The notes beneath the pieces were generated by a model. The model made no database searches, was not told where the DNA came from, and was given only the letters and a program-made list of their open reading frames with translations. From Streptomyces cucumeris (GTDB lineage Bacteria > Actinomycetota > Actinomycetes > Streptomycetales > Streptomycetaceae), in the NCBI RefSeq assembly GCF_024295805.1, contig NZ_JANCLX010000036.1, forward strand, positions 43,403-96,458: a stretch of DNA of 53,056 bases, given 5' to 3'. Each line of letters begins with the position of its first letter. Position 1 is the first letter of the stretch. This document shows positions 8,637 through 15,958 of this stretch, one piece after another. The position numbers were made by a program, and so were the translations under genes.

Positions 8637-9671
8637 ATGAAACTGGCGGTCGCGGGCGTGGGCAACAACGTCTCCGCGTTGGTCCAGGGCATCGGGTACT
8701 ACCGCCGGTCCGGCGCGGACGGGCCCCTCCCGGGGGTCACCCATCCCCTGCTCGGCGGGTTACGGGTGACGGACATCGAGGTGGTGGCCGCCTTCGACCT
8801 CGCGGACAACAAGACCGGCCGGCCTCTGTCGGAGGCCCTCTTCGCCGCGCCCAACAACTACCCGGAGCTGGACGCGCCGCCGCCGGCCGAGGATCCGGAG
8901 GTCGTTCCGGGGATCGCCGATCCCGAGGACGAGGCGCGGATCGACCAGGTGGCGAAGATCCTGCGGGAGCAGGAGGCGGAGGTCCTGCTCTACTCCCTGC
9001 CCACCGGACTGCCGGAGGTGGCACGCGCCTACGGCCGGGCGGCGCTCGCGGCGGGGGTCGCGGTCGTCAACTGCACCCCCGATCCGATGGCGGGTCTGCC
9101 CGAACTGCGGGCCGAGGCGGAGGCCAAGGGCGTTCCGCTGGTCGGCGACGACCTCCAGAGCCACTTCGGCAGCTCGATCGTGCACGGTTCCCTGCTGGCC
9201 CTGCTGGAGGAGCGCGGGCTCACCCTCAGCGGCTCGTACCAGGTCAACATGGGTGGCAACGCCGACTTCGAGAATCTGCGCACCCACGGCGAGGGGAAAC
9301 AGGCGTCCAAGCACCGGGCGCTGCGCCAGAAGGTGCGGCGGACCGACGCGGTGACGGTCATCCCGTCCGCCGGGTTCGTCTCCCACCTGGGTGACCGCAA
9401 GGTGGCGCATATGTCGGTGGAGGCGCGCGGCTGGGCCGATATGCCGGTCAGACTGGACGTCACCCTCCAGGTGCAGGACTCCAGCAACGCGGCGGGCGTG
9501 ATCATCGACCTGGTGCGGATCGCGGCGGTGGCCCGGCGGCGCGGTGAGGGCGGATTCCCGGTGGCGGCCACCCCCCTGCTGAAGTCGCCCACCCTGGTGG
9601 AGGATCCCCTGCTCCAGGGCCGCCACGCGCGGGAGGCGCTGGCGGAGCTGTCGGCCGAGAACGACGGCTGA
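8637..9671 (+). CDS. ino1: myo-Inositol-1-phosphate synthase
   Basis: 344 residues; converts D-glucose 6-phosphate to 1D-myo-inositol 3-phosphate (1-phosphate in L-numbering) by NAD-linked oxidation, aldol cyclisation and reduction. Recognised by the Rossmann start VAGVGNNVSALVQG (5-18), VGDDLQSHFGSSIVHG (169-184) and YQVNMGGNADFENL (201-214), all family signatures. Catalytic residues of the archaeal and actinobacterial enzymes appear kept: K221 and K225, K255, D281 and K316. It is slightly shorter than the ~360-residue mycothiol-pathway enzyme. First gene of the rightward operon. No inositol monophosphatase is in the window. Its place with an aminotransferase and sugar dehydrogenases suggests a dedicated precursor supply for a cyclitol natural product, as in hygromycin A or spectinomycin clusters. 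Confidence 0.92.
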   Translation: MKLAVAGVGNNVSALVQGIGYYRRSGADGPLPGVTHPLLGGLRVTDIEVVAAFDLADNKTGRPLSEALFAAPNNYPELDAPPPAEDPEVVPGIADPEDEARIDQVAKILREQEAEVLLYSLPTGLPEVARAYGRAALAAGVAVVNCTPDPMAGLPELRAEAEAKGVPLVGDDLQSHFGSSIVHGSLLALLEERGLTLSGSYQVNMGGNADFENLRTHGEGKQASKHRALRQKVRRTDAVTVIPSAGFVSHLGDRKVAHMSVEARGWADMPVRLDVTLQVQDSSNAAGVIIDLVRIAAVARRRGEGGFPVAATPLLKSPTLVEDPLLQGRHAREALAELSAENDG

Positions 9672-9680
9672 GGCGGCGTC

Positions 9681-10289
9681 ATGAGCGATCTCACCAGCGT
9701 CGGTGAGCTGTCCGCCCTCAAGCGCATCCCGGTCGAGGTGCTGACCGGCTACGGCCTGCGGGACATCCCCGGCGGCGGGGTCCACATCGACTACCTCACC
9801 CCCGACGGCCGTCCGGGCCGGGCCCGCCACCGCTGGCAGGTCACCGGACTGACCGGGTCGACGTTCGAGGAGGGCGACCGGCCGGTCACGGCCTACTGGC
9901 GGCCGGAGAGCCGGGAGTTCGCCCGGCGGCGCGACACCGTCCTGCTGACCGAGGGCGAGTCCACCTGCTGGACGCTGTGGTACCGGGAGTTCGCCGCGGC
10001 GGGTTTCCCCGGCGCCGAGCAGGTCGACTGTCTGGACGCGGGCCATCTGGCACCGGCCTCGACGGCGGTGATCGTCGCCGAGTGGGACGACCCGGACACC
10101 TACCCCGACGGTGTCGGCGACTTCGTCGACCGGGTGGTGCGGCGGCTGGCCGCCTGCGGTTTCGGCGGGACGGTCAAGGTGCTCGACCTGGAGCCGGTGG
10201 CCGAGGACATCAACGCGCTCCACCGGGCCGATCCCGAGCGGTTCGAGCCCGTCCTCCTGGAACTGATCAGCAAGGCGCCCACGCGGTGA
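9681..10289 (+). CDS. Stand-alone TOPRIM/primase-like protein in a biosynthetic operon
   Basis: 202 residues. The N-terminal part (LTSVGELSALKRIPVEVL, then DIPGGGVHIDYLTPDGRPG) resembles the region before the catalytic domain of phage and plasmid primases. VLLTEGESTCWTLWYREF (about 91-108) matches TOPRIM motif 1 with its conserved Glu and Gly, VAEWDDPDTY (about 133-142) could supply the acidic second motif, and the tail DINALHRADPERFEPVLLELI is the usual end of such primase modules. There is no zinc finger and no helicase domain. It lies 9 bases after the synthase gene and 4-30 bases before the next, so it is transcribed with the cyclitol enzymes. Function here is unknown: a nucleotide- or phosphate-binding enzyme recruited to the pathway, a self-protection protein, or a fossil of a mobile element. 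Confidence 0.6.
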   Translation: MSDLTSVGELSALKRIPVEVLTGYGLRDIPGGGVHIDYLTPDGRPGRARHRWQVTGLTGSTFEEGDRPVTAYWRPESREFARRRDTVLLTEGESTCWTLWYREFAAAGFPGAEQVDCLDAGHLAPASTAVIVAEWDDPDTYPDGVGDFVDRVVRRLAACGFGGTVKVLDLEPVAEDINALHRADPERFEPVLLELISKAPTR

Positions 10290-10318
10290 ACCCGACGGAC
10301 GGAAGCGAGGCGGAACCC

Positions 10319-11200
10319 ATGGCGGCAGCCCCGGCCACCCGGGTGGCGGTGCTCGGCACCGGCACACTGGGGGCTCCGATGGCCCGCAACGTGGCGGCGA
10401 CCGGTGTCCAGGTCACCGTCTGGAACAGAACGGCCGAACGGGTCAAACCCCTGGCGGACGCGGGGATCCGGGTGGCCGGCACGGTGGCGGAGGCGGTGGC
10501 CGGCGCCGACCTCGTACTGACCGTGCTGTCGGACACCGCCGCCGTGTCCTCGGTGATGCGCGACAACTGCGGGCTGGAGGCGATGCGCCCGGGTGCCGTA
10601 TGGGTGCAGTCGAGCACCGTCGGCGTCCAGGACACCGAGGGCTGGGCCGATGCCGCCCGCGCCGCCGGGGCTGTGTTCGTGGACTGCCCGGTGCTGGGCA
10701 CCCGCACCCCGGCGGAGAACGGGCAGTTGGTGCTGCTGGCCTCCGGTCCGGACGAGGCACGGAAGGTGTGCGAACCGGTCTTCGAGGCGATCGGCAAACG
10801 CACCCTCTGGCTGGGCCCGGCGGGCACCGGCACCCGGCTGAAGCTGGTGGTCAACACCTGGCTGCTGTCCCTGGTGGAGGTGCTGGCCGAGTCGGTGGCC
10901 TTCGCCAAGGCGATGGGGTTCGAGGCGGAGACCTTCTTCTCCACCATCGAGCAGGGCGGGGTCAGCCTGCCGTATGTGCGGCTGAAGGGTGCGGCGATGG
11001 ACCGCGAGGAGTTCCCGCCGGACTTCACCCTGCGGCTGGCCCGCAAGGACCTGCGGCTGGTGCTGGACGCCGCCGCAGGGGCCGGACTGCCCGTACCGGT
11101 GGTGGAGACGGTGGTGGGACAGTTCGACCGGGCCATCGGGGCCGGCCACGGCGAGGCGGACTACGCCGCCACCTATCTGGCCACCCGGAGGACATCATGA
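10319..11200 (+). CDS. Beta-hydroxyacid dehydrogenase (3-HIBDH/6PGDH family), copy 1
   Basis: 293 residues from ATG 10319; a GTG at 10286 overlapping the previous stop (GTGA) is an alternative start adding 11 residues. NAD(P)-dependent oxidoreductase with Rossmann motif VAVLGTGTLGAPMA (9-22) and the catalytic lysine K175 with N179 in GTRLKLVVNT. The substrate loop normally reading D-x-P-V-S-G-G is altered to DCPVLGTRTP (122-131), so the substrate probably differs from canonical 3-hydroxyisobutyrate-type acids. It is followed by a second, more canonical family member with ATGA overlap. Likely oxidises or reduces a beta-hydroxy acid or a related polyol intermediate of the cluster; the substrate cannot be assigned. 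Confidence 0.85.
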   Translation: MAAAPATRVAVLGTGTLGAPMARNVAATGVQVTVWNRTAERVKPLADAGIRVAGTVAEAVAGADLVLTVLSDTAAVSSVMRDNCGLEAMRPGAVWVQSSTVGVQDTEGWADAARAAGAVFVDCPVLGTRTPAENGQLVLLASGPDEARKVCEPVFEAIGKRTLWLGPAGTGTRLKLVVNTWLLSLVEVLAESVAFAKAMGFEAETFFSTIEQGGVSLPYVRLKGAAMDREEFPPDFTLRLARKDLRLVLDAAAGAGLPVPVVETVVGQFDRAIGAGHGEADYAATYLATRRTS

Positions 11201-12102
11201 GCGGGCGGGTGGCCGTCGTCGGACTGGGCCGTCTCGGCGCCGCCGTCGCCGGACGGCTGGTGGACGCCGGATACCGGGTCAGCGGCTTCGACCCATCGGC
11301 CCGGGCGACGGCCGGAGCGGAAGCCAGGGGCGTACGGACCGGGGCCGGTTGCGCGGAGGCGGTGCGCGGCGCCACCACGGTGCTCACCGTCCTGCCCGAC
11401 GCCGCGGTCGTGGCGGCGGTGGCGCCGGAGATCCTGGCCGCGATGGAACCGGGCGCGTGCTGGCTGGAGATGAGTTCCTCGCACCCCGAGGTCACCCGGG
11501 GCCTTGCCGAGGAGGCGGAGAAGCGTGGCGCGGCGCTGCTGGACGTCCCGGTGGCGGGCGGGGTGGCGGGGGCCGAGAAGGGGGTGCTGACGGTGATGGC
11601 CGCCGGACCCGCGCCACTGCTGGAGCGCGTCCGGCCGGTCCTGGAGGTGTTCGGGGAGCGGATCATCCATGTCTCGGAGCGCCCCGGCGACGGCGATATC
11701 GCCAAGACCATCAACAACCTGCTGGCCGCCGCCAACCTCGCCACCGCCTCGGAGGGGCTGGCGCTCGGTCTGGCCGAGGGGCTGGATGTGGACGTCCTGC
11801 TGGAGGTGCTGAACGCCGGCAGCGGCACCTCGTTCGCCACCACCGCGCAGATCCCCCTCTTCGCCCGGGCGGGCCGGTACACCGCACGGTTCACCGTCGG
11901 CCAGTACGCGAAGGACGCCCAGGTGGCGCTGGACCTCGCGGACGGGCGCGGGATGGATCCGGCGATGCTCAGCCGCGCCCGCGACGTGTGGCAGTCGCTC
12001 GCCGACGGCGGACACGCGGACGAGGACTACACCCGGATCACCCCGCTGACCGCCGGGGCCGCCGGGGTCCGGTGGCCCGCACCGCGGACGGAGGAGAGCT
12101 GA
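11197..12102 (+). CDS. Beta-hydroxyacid dehydrogenase (3-HIBDH/6PGDH family), copy 2
   Basis: 301 residues, starting in an ATGA overlap with copy 1. N-terminal Rossmann fold VAVVGLGRLGAAVAG (5-19); canonical substrate loop LLDVPVAGGVAGAEKG (114-129); catalytic K170 and N174 in DIAKTINNLLAA. The C-terminal all-helical domain is complete. Copies 1 and 2 share fold and length but differ in the substrate loop, so they are likely successive or heteromeric enzymes and not a recent duplication. Member of the rightward cyclitol operon. Confidence 0.87.
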   Translation: MSGRVAVVGLGRLGAAVAGRLVDAGYRVSGFDPSARATAGAEARGVRTGAGCAEAVRGATTVLTVLPDAAVVAAVAPEILAAMEPGACWLEMSSSHPEVTRGLAEEAEKRGAALLDVPVAGGVAGAEKGVLTVMAAGPAPLLERVRPVLEVFGERIIHVSERPGDGDIAKTINNLLAAANLATASEGLALGLAEGLDVDVLLEVLNAGSGTSFATTAQIPLFARAGRYTARFTVGQYAKDAQVALDLADGRGMDPAMLSRARDVWQSLADGGHADEDYTRITPLTAGAAGVRWPAPRTEES

Positions 12103-12848
12103 TGGGCGCGGGAACAGCCGTGGTGACGGGCGCGGCGCGGGGGATCGGCGCCGCCACCGCCGACCGGCTGCTGGAGGAGGGCTACTCGGTGGTGGGGGTG
12201 GATGTGCTGCCCCCGGCCGAGCCCTCCGCCGTGGTGGCGAAGGCCCCGGAGCGGTTCGAGCACCGGATCGCCGACGTCAGCGACGAGGCGGCCGTGTCCC
12301 GGGCCTTCGAGGGTCTTGAGCGGATCGACATCCTGGTGAACGTGGCGGGGACGGTGCTGGTGAAGCCCTTCCTCGACACCACCTGGGCCGACTACCGCCG
12401 CACCCTGGATGTGAACCTCGGCGGGACGATCCTGGCCTGCCGTCAGGCCGTACCGCTGATGCGGGACGGCGCCACCATCATCAACGTGGCGTCGATCTCG
12501 GGCCATATCGGCCAGACCCAGCACGCGGTCTACGCAGCCAGCAAGGGCGCGGTGCTGTCGATGTCCCGGGGGCTGGCGTGGGAGCTGGCGCCGCTGGGCA
12601 TCCGCGTCAACACCGTCTCCCCCGGTTCGGTCGACACCGCGATGCTGCGCGAGGACATCGGTATCGAGGCCCGCCGGCTGGGGCAGCCCTTCGAGCGGGT
12701 CAAGGCCGAGCGCGAGGGGGAACAGGCGCTGGGGCGGTGGGCGCGGCCTGAGGAGGTGGCGCACGCCATCGTCTTCCTGGCGAGCGGTCAGGCGTCCTTC
12801 ATCACCGGCACGGATCTGCTCGTGGACTCGGGATGGGTGGCGAAATGA
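12102..12848 (+). CDS. Short-chain dehydrogenase/reductase (classical SDR)
   Basis: 248 residues, the usual length of a classical SDR. TGAARGIGAATA (9-20) binds the dinucleotide, NVAGTV (80-85) is the structural motif, and the triad is S131, Y144 and K148 in SISGHIGQTQHAVYAASK. PGSVDT follows as expected, and the C-terminal GTDLLVDSGW closes the fold. An Asp (D34, after VVGV) at the end of the second strand suggests NAD preference. Start overlaps the previous stop by one base (TGATG) and its end overlaps the next start. Likely a ketone/alcohol step on the cyclitol or sugar intermediate. Confidence 0.9.
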   Translation: MGAGTAVVTGAARGIGAATADRLLEEGYSVVGVDVLPPAEPSAVVAKAPERFEHRIADVSDEAAVSRAFEGLERIDILVNVAGTVLVKPFLDTTWADYRRTLDVNLGGTILACRQAVPLMRDGATIINVASISGHIGQTQHAVYAASKGAVLSMSRGLAWELAPLGIRVNTVSPGSVDTAMLREDIGIEARRLGQPFERVKAEREGEQALGRWARPEEVAHAIVFLASGQASFITGTDLLVDSGWVAK

Positions 12849-13906
12849 GCGGCGATACGGGGCGGCCGGGGACGCCGGGGCCGATGGGGATCGGTGTGAT
12901 CGGGCTGGGCCGGGTCAGCCCGGCCCATCTGGAGGGCTATCTGGCGCTGCCGGGCGAGGCGCGGGTGGTGGCCGTATGCGATATCGACAAGCGGAAGACC
13001 GACGCGGTCGCCACCGGGCTGGGGGTGCCCGGATTCACCGACCACACCGCACTGCTGGCGCATCCCGGGGTGGACGGTGTGGTGATCCTGCTCCCCCATC
13101 TGCTGCACCGCCCGGTGGTGGCGGACGCCATCGCGGCGGGCAGACATGTGACGGTGGAGAAACCGCTGGCGGTGTCGGAGGCGGAGTGCCGGGAGCTGAT
13201 CGACGCCGCGCGGGCGCGCGGGGTGGTGCTCTCGGTGTCGGAGAACAGCCGCTTCGTGGAGAGCTATCTACGGGTGAAGGAGCTGCTGGACTCGGGTCGG
13301 ATCGGCGGTGTCCGGCTGGTCCGGGCGTTCATCTCCGGTTCCGCCGTGGCCGAGCTGGCCGATCCTGACGAGGCGTGGAAACACCAGGACTTCGGCTTCG
13401 CCGCCGTGCTGGACGCGGCGACCCACTTCTTCTATGTGCTGCGGTGGATGTTCGAACCGGTGGTCTCCCTCCAGGCCACCACCCGTCACTGGTCGGTGGA
13501 CCACGGCGTACCGCGGACCACGGTGGAGGACGGGGCGGTGGTGACCGGCCGGTTCGCGGGCGGTGGACACTTCTCCGTCGAGATCGCGCTGAATGTCGAG
13601 GTGCCGTGGGGCGAGCGGTTCGAGATCTACGGCGAGGCCGGATCGGTGGTCTGTGACCAGCTCACCGATCCGGTGGCGACCTTCTACCGCGACGCGTCGG
13701 ACTTCGGGACGGCCCTGCCCGGAGTGTCCACCGATCCCCGTGGCTGGCGTACGGCGTCGATGCGCCGCGGCGCGGCCGACTTCGTCCGCGCGGTGCGCTC
13801 CGGGCGCTCCCCCGCCGTCACCGCCGAGGACGCCGCCTACGCGGTGCGGCTGGCGGAGGCGGCCTACCGCTCGGTCCGCGACGGGGGTGTGCCGGTGTCA
13901 GTGTGA
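12845..13906 (+). CDS. Gfo/Idh/MocA-family NAD-dependent sugar/inositol dehydrogenase
   Basis: 353 residues from ATG 12845, which overlaps the SDR stop. N-terminal Rossmann fold IGVIGLGRVSPAHLEGY, then VEKPLAVSEAECRELID with the conserved EKP motif whose lysine lines the active site, and the C-terminal alpha/beta domain with DAATHFFYVLRWM, carrying the D-x-x-x-H pair. This family oxidises inositols and sugars at one hydroxyl, for example myo-inositol to scyllo-inosose. As last gene of the operon headed by inositol-phosphate synthase, oxidation of a cyclitol to the ketone needed by the aminotransferase is a reasonable role (inference). Confidence 0.88.
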   Translation: MSGDTGRPGTPGPMGIGVIGLGRVSPAHLEGYLALPGEARVVAVCDIDKRKTDAVATGLGVPGFTDHTALLAHPGVDGVVILLPHLLHRPVVADAIAAGRHVTVEKPLAVSEAECRELIDAARARGVVLSVSENSRFVESYLRVKELLDSGRIGGVRLVRAFISGSAVAELADPDEAWKHQDFGFAAVLDAATHFFYVLRWMFEPVVSLQATTRHWSVDHGVPRTTVEDGAVVTGRFAGGGHFSVEIALNVEVPWGERFEIYGEAGSVVCDQLTDPVATFYRDASDFGTALPGVSTDPRGWRTASMRRGAADFVRAVRSGRSPAVTAEDAAYAVRLAEAAYRSVRDGGVPVSV

Positions 13907-14854
13907 GGGCACCGGCACCTCAGGGCCGAGCAGGCCCTCGGCGCGCAGATCGGCCCAGAGCTCCGCGGGGACCGGGGCATCCATCCAGGAGACGGCGTCG
14001 TGGACCTGCCCGGCCGTACGGCAGCCGATGACCACCGAGGACACCGCGGGGTGGCCGAACGGGAACTGGATCGCCGCCCGGGGCAGCACCACACCGTGGC
14101 GGGCGCACACCGCGGCGATCTCGCGGGCGCGGGCGATCCGGTCCCCGGGCGCCCGGGTGAAGTTGTAGCGGGCGTCGTCCGCGACCTCGGGGCGGGACAG
14201 CAGCCCGGTGTTGAACACCGCGGCGGCCACCACGGACACCCCGCGGTCGGCGCAGAGCTCCAACAGCCCCTCCAGGGCGGTCTGTTCGAGCAGGGTGTAG
14301 CGGCCCGCCAGCATCACCTCGTCGAGGTCGGTCTCCCGGACGAAGGCGGCGGGCATCTCCCACTGGTTCATGCCCACCCCGATCCTGCCGACCACACCCT
14401 GGGCGCGCAGTTCGGCCAGGGCCGGGTAGGCCGTGGTGAGCGCCTCGGTCCAGTGGTCGTCCGGGTCATGCAGATAGACGGTGTCCACCCGGTCCAGCCC
14501 CAGCCGACGCAGTGACGCCTCCAGGGAGCGTTTCACCCCGTCGGCGCTGAAGTCCCACACCCGGCGCAGATCCGCGGGCACGTCGTAGCCGCCGGTCTCC
14601 AGATCGCTGCCGCCGCGGCCGGAGGGCTCCAGCCACCGGCCCACCTTGGTGGACAGGGTGAACGCGTCCCGCGGCCGGTCCGCGAGGGCGGCGCCCAGCC
14701 TCCGCTCGGACAGACCCAGCCCGTAGTGCGGCGCGGTGTCGAAATGGCGGATTCCCTCGTCCCAGGCGGCGTCCACGGCAGCACGCGCCGTGTCGTCGGA
14801 GACCGCCCGGTAGAGGTTGCCGATGGTCGCCGCTCCGAACCCCAACGCACGCAT
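13898..14854 (-). CDS. Aldo/keto reductase (D-threo-aldose 1-dehydrogenase-like)
   Basis: 318 residues from ATG 14854, where the barrel begins (MRALGFGAATIGNLY); the frame extends upstream but without protein-like sequence. Catalytic tetrad of the AKR superfamily: Asp and Tyr in HFDTAPHYGLG, Lys in LSTKVGRWLEP, His in VYLHDPDDH. The closest recognisable group is the D-threo-aldose/L-fucose dehydrogenase and inositol-associated (IolS-like) reductases. It converges on the Gfo/Idh gene with a 9-base overlap, so the two 3' ends are locked together. Whether it belongs to the cyclitol cluster or to flanking DNA is open; substrate class makes the former likely. Confidence 0.85.
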   Translation of the reverse strand: MRALGFGAATIGNLYRAVSDDTARAAVDAAWDEGIRHFDTAPHYGLGLSERRLGAALADRPRDAFTLSTKVGRWLEPSGRGGSDLETGGYDVPADLRRVWDFSADGVKRSLEASLRRLGLDRVDTVYLHDPDDHWTEALTTAYPALAELRAQGVVGRIGVGMNQWEMPAAFVRETDLDEVMLAGRYTLLEQTALEGLLELCADRGVSVVAAAVFNTGLLSRPEVADDARYNFTRAPGDRIARAREIAAVCARHGVVLPRAAIQFPFGHPAVSSVVIGCRTAGQVHDAVSWMDAPVPAELWADLRAEGLLGPEVPVPSH

Positions 14855-14965
14855 GTCCCCGACCCCTTCGACGTGGCGCACACCGACAACACCCTCGCAG
14901 CCGAGCCGGGCACCAGTGTAGGAAGCACGCGCCACCGTGACGAGACCGCCGCCCTGAAGGGCGCC

Positions 14966-15214
14966 CTAGCGTGAGCCGTACGGGAGGAGGGCCATCTCCC
15001 GGGCGTTCTTGACCGCACGGGCGATCTGCCGCTGCTGCCGTCGGGTCACCCGGGTCACCCGACGGCTGCGGATCTTGCCGCGGTCGGAGATGAACTTCCG
15101 CAGCAGATCGGTGTCCTTGTAGTCGACGTAGGTGATGCCCGCGGCGTCGAGCGGATTGACGCGGGGGCGCGGGGCGCCCCGACGGGCGGTGGAGCCGGTG
15201 GTTCGGCGGGTCAT
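14966..15214 (-). CDS. rpsR: Ribosomal protein S18, zinc-independent paralogue
   Basis: 82 residues, small-subunit protein S18. The core NPLDAAGITYVDYKDTDLLRK and the basic RQQRQIARAVKNAREMALLPY end are diagnostic. No cysteine is present, matching the C-minus paralogues that replace zinc-binding copies when zinc is scarce. ATG 15214 has an AAAGGA ribosome site. It diverges from the L28/S14 operon across a 158-base region with a candidate Zur operator. In mycobacteria and S. coelicolor the equivalent gene belongs to the Zur regulon. Confidence 0.93.
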   Translation of the reverse strand: MTRRTTGSTARRGAPRPRVNPLDAAGITYVDYKDTDLLRKFISDRGKIRSRRVTRVTRRQQRQIARAVKNAREMALLPYGSR

Positions 15215-15305
15215 GAGCGGTCCTTTCCGTGGGGGCCGTGAGGCCGTTCGTAGGGCCGTGAGGCCGTGGGGGATCCGTAGAGGTCCCGCACAGCATACAT
15301 GGCGT

Positions 15306-15320
15306 TGGTTTTCATTTTCA
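15306..15320 (+). promoter_or_regulatory. Candidate Zur operator 1 (S18 / L28-S14 divergent region)
   Basis: TGGTTTTCATTTTCA. It matches 11 of 15 positions of the actinobacterial Zur pattern TGAAAATCATTTTCA, including the whole right half. It lies between the divergent rpsR and rpmB starts (92 and 53 bases away), embedded in an AT-rich patch, where one repressor could shut both operons. Confidence 0.7.
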
Positions 15321-15372
15321 TCTAGCTGCTACGGTGCTGCCGTACCGACCGCCCACGAGAAACGGGAGGGCC

Positions 15373-15609
15373 ATGTCCGCCCACTGCCAACTCACCGGCC
15401 GCCGACCCGGCTTCGGCAACCACATCTCCCATTCGCACCGCCGCAGTCCGCGCCGGTTCGACCCCAACATCCAGCGCAAGCGGTACTGGCTGCCGAGCGA
15501 GGGCCGCCATATCCGGCTCGCCCTCAGCACGAAGGGGATCAAGACCGTGGACACCATCGGCATCGAGGCCGCCGTGGTCCGGATCCGTGCCCGGGGAGGG
15601 AAGGTCTGA
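15373..15609 (+). CDS. rpmB: Ribosomal protein L28, zinc-independent paralogue
   Basis: 78 residues, large-subunit protein L28: PGFGNHISHSHRRSPRRFDPNIQ is the family core. The N-terminal zinc-type CxxC of C-plus copies is broken here (HCQLTG, a single Cys), so this is a zinc-sparing form. ATG 15373 follows a GGGAGGG ribosome site. It overlaps the S14 start by one base (TGATG), forming a two-gene operon under the same Zur-type site as S18. Confidence 0.93.
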   Translation: MSAHCQLTGRRPGFGNHISHSHRRSPRRFDPNIQRKRYWLPSEGRHIRLALSTKGIKTVDTIGIEAAVVRIRARGGKV

Positions 15610-15914
15610 TGGCGAAGAAGAGCAAGATCGCCAAAAATGAGCGGCGACGCCTGATCGTCGCCCGCTACGCCGTGCGCCGCGCGGCGCTGAAGGCCCTCAT
15701 CGCCGACCCCGGCACATCCGATGGGCAGCGCGATGCCGCACAGCGGGAGCTGCGCCGTCAGCCGCGCGACGCCAGCGCCACCCGGGTGCGCAACCGCGAC
15801 GCCGTCGACGGACGGCCCCGCGGCCACCTCCGCGCGTTCGGCCTGTCCCGGGTGCGGATGCGCGAGATGGCACACGCGGGTGAACTGCCCGGTGTGACCA
15901 AGAGCAGCTGGTAG
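15609..15914 (+). CDS. rpsN: Ribosomal protein S14, long zinc-independent form
   Basis: 101 residues. The C-minus S14 is about 101 residues and lacks cysteines, whereas the zinc-binding form is about 61 residues with two CxxC pairs; this one has no Cys and ends in the family tail RPRGHLRAFGLSRVRMREMAHAGELPGVTKSSW-type sequence (positions 74-101). It is translationally coupled to L28. It replaces the zinc form in the 30S subunit during zinc limitation. Confidence 0.95.
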   Translation: MAKKSKIAKNERRRLIVARYAVRRAALKALIADPGTSDGQRDAAQRELRRQPRDASATRVRNRDAVDGRPRGHLRAFGLSRVRMREMAHAGELPGVTKSSW

Positions 15915-15958
15915 CCCGCCCGCACCTCACGGCACCTCCGGGCGGGGCACTGCTCGTC

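Noticed and set aside
6485..9394. A 969-codon open frame on the plus strand
   Set aside because: It runs antisense through the ACP and MFS genes and then in another frame over the inositol-phosphate synthase; low-complexity Arg/Gly/Ala translation typical of high-GC shadow frames.
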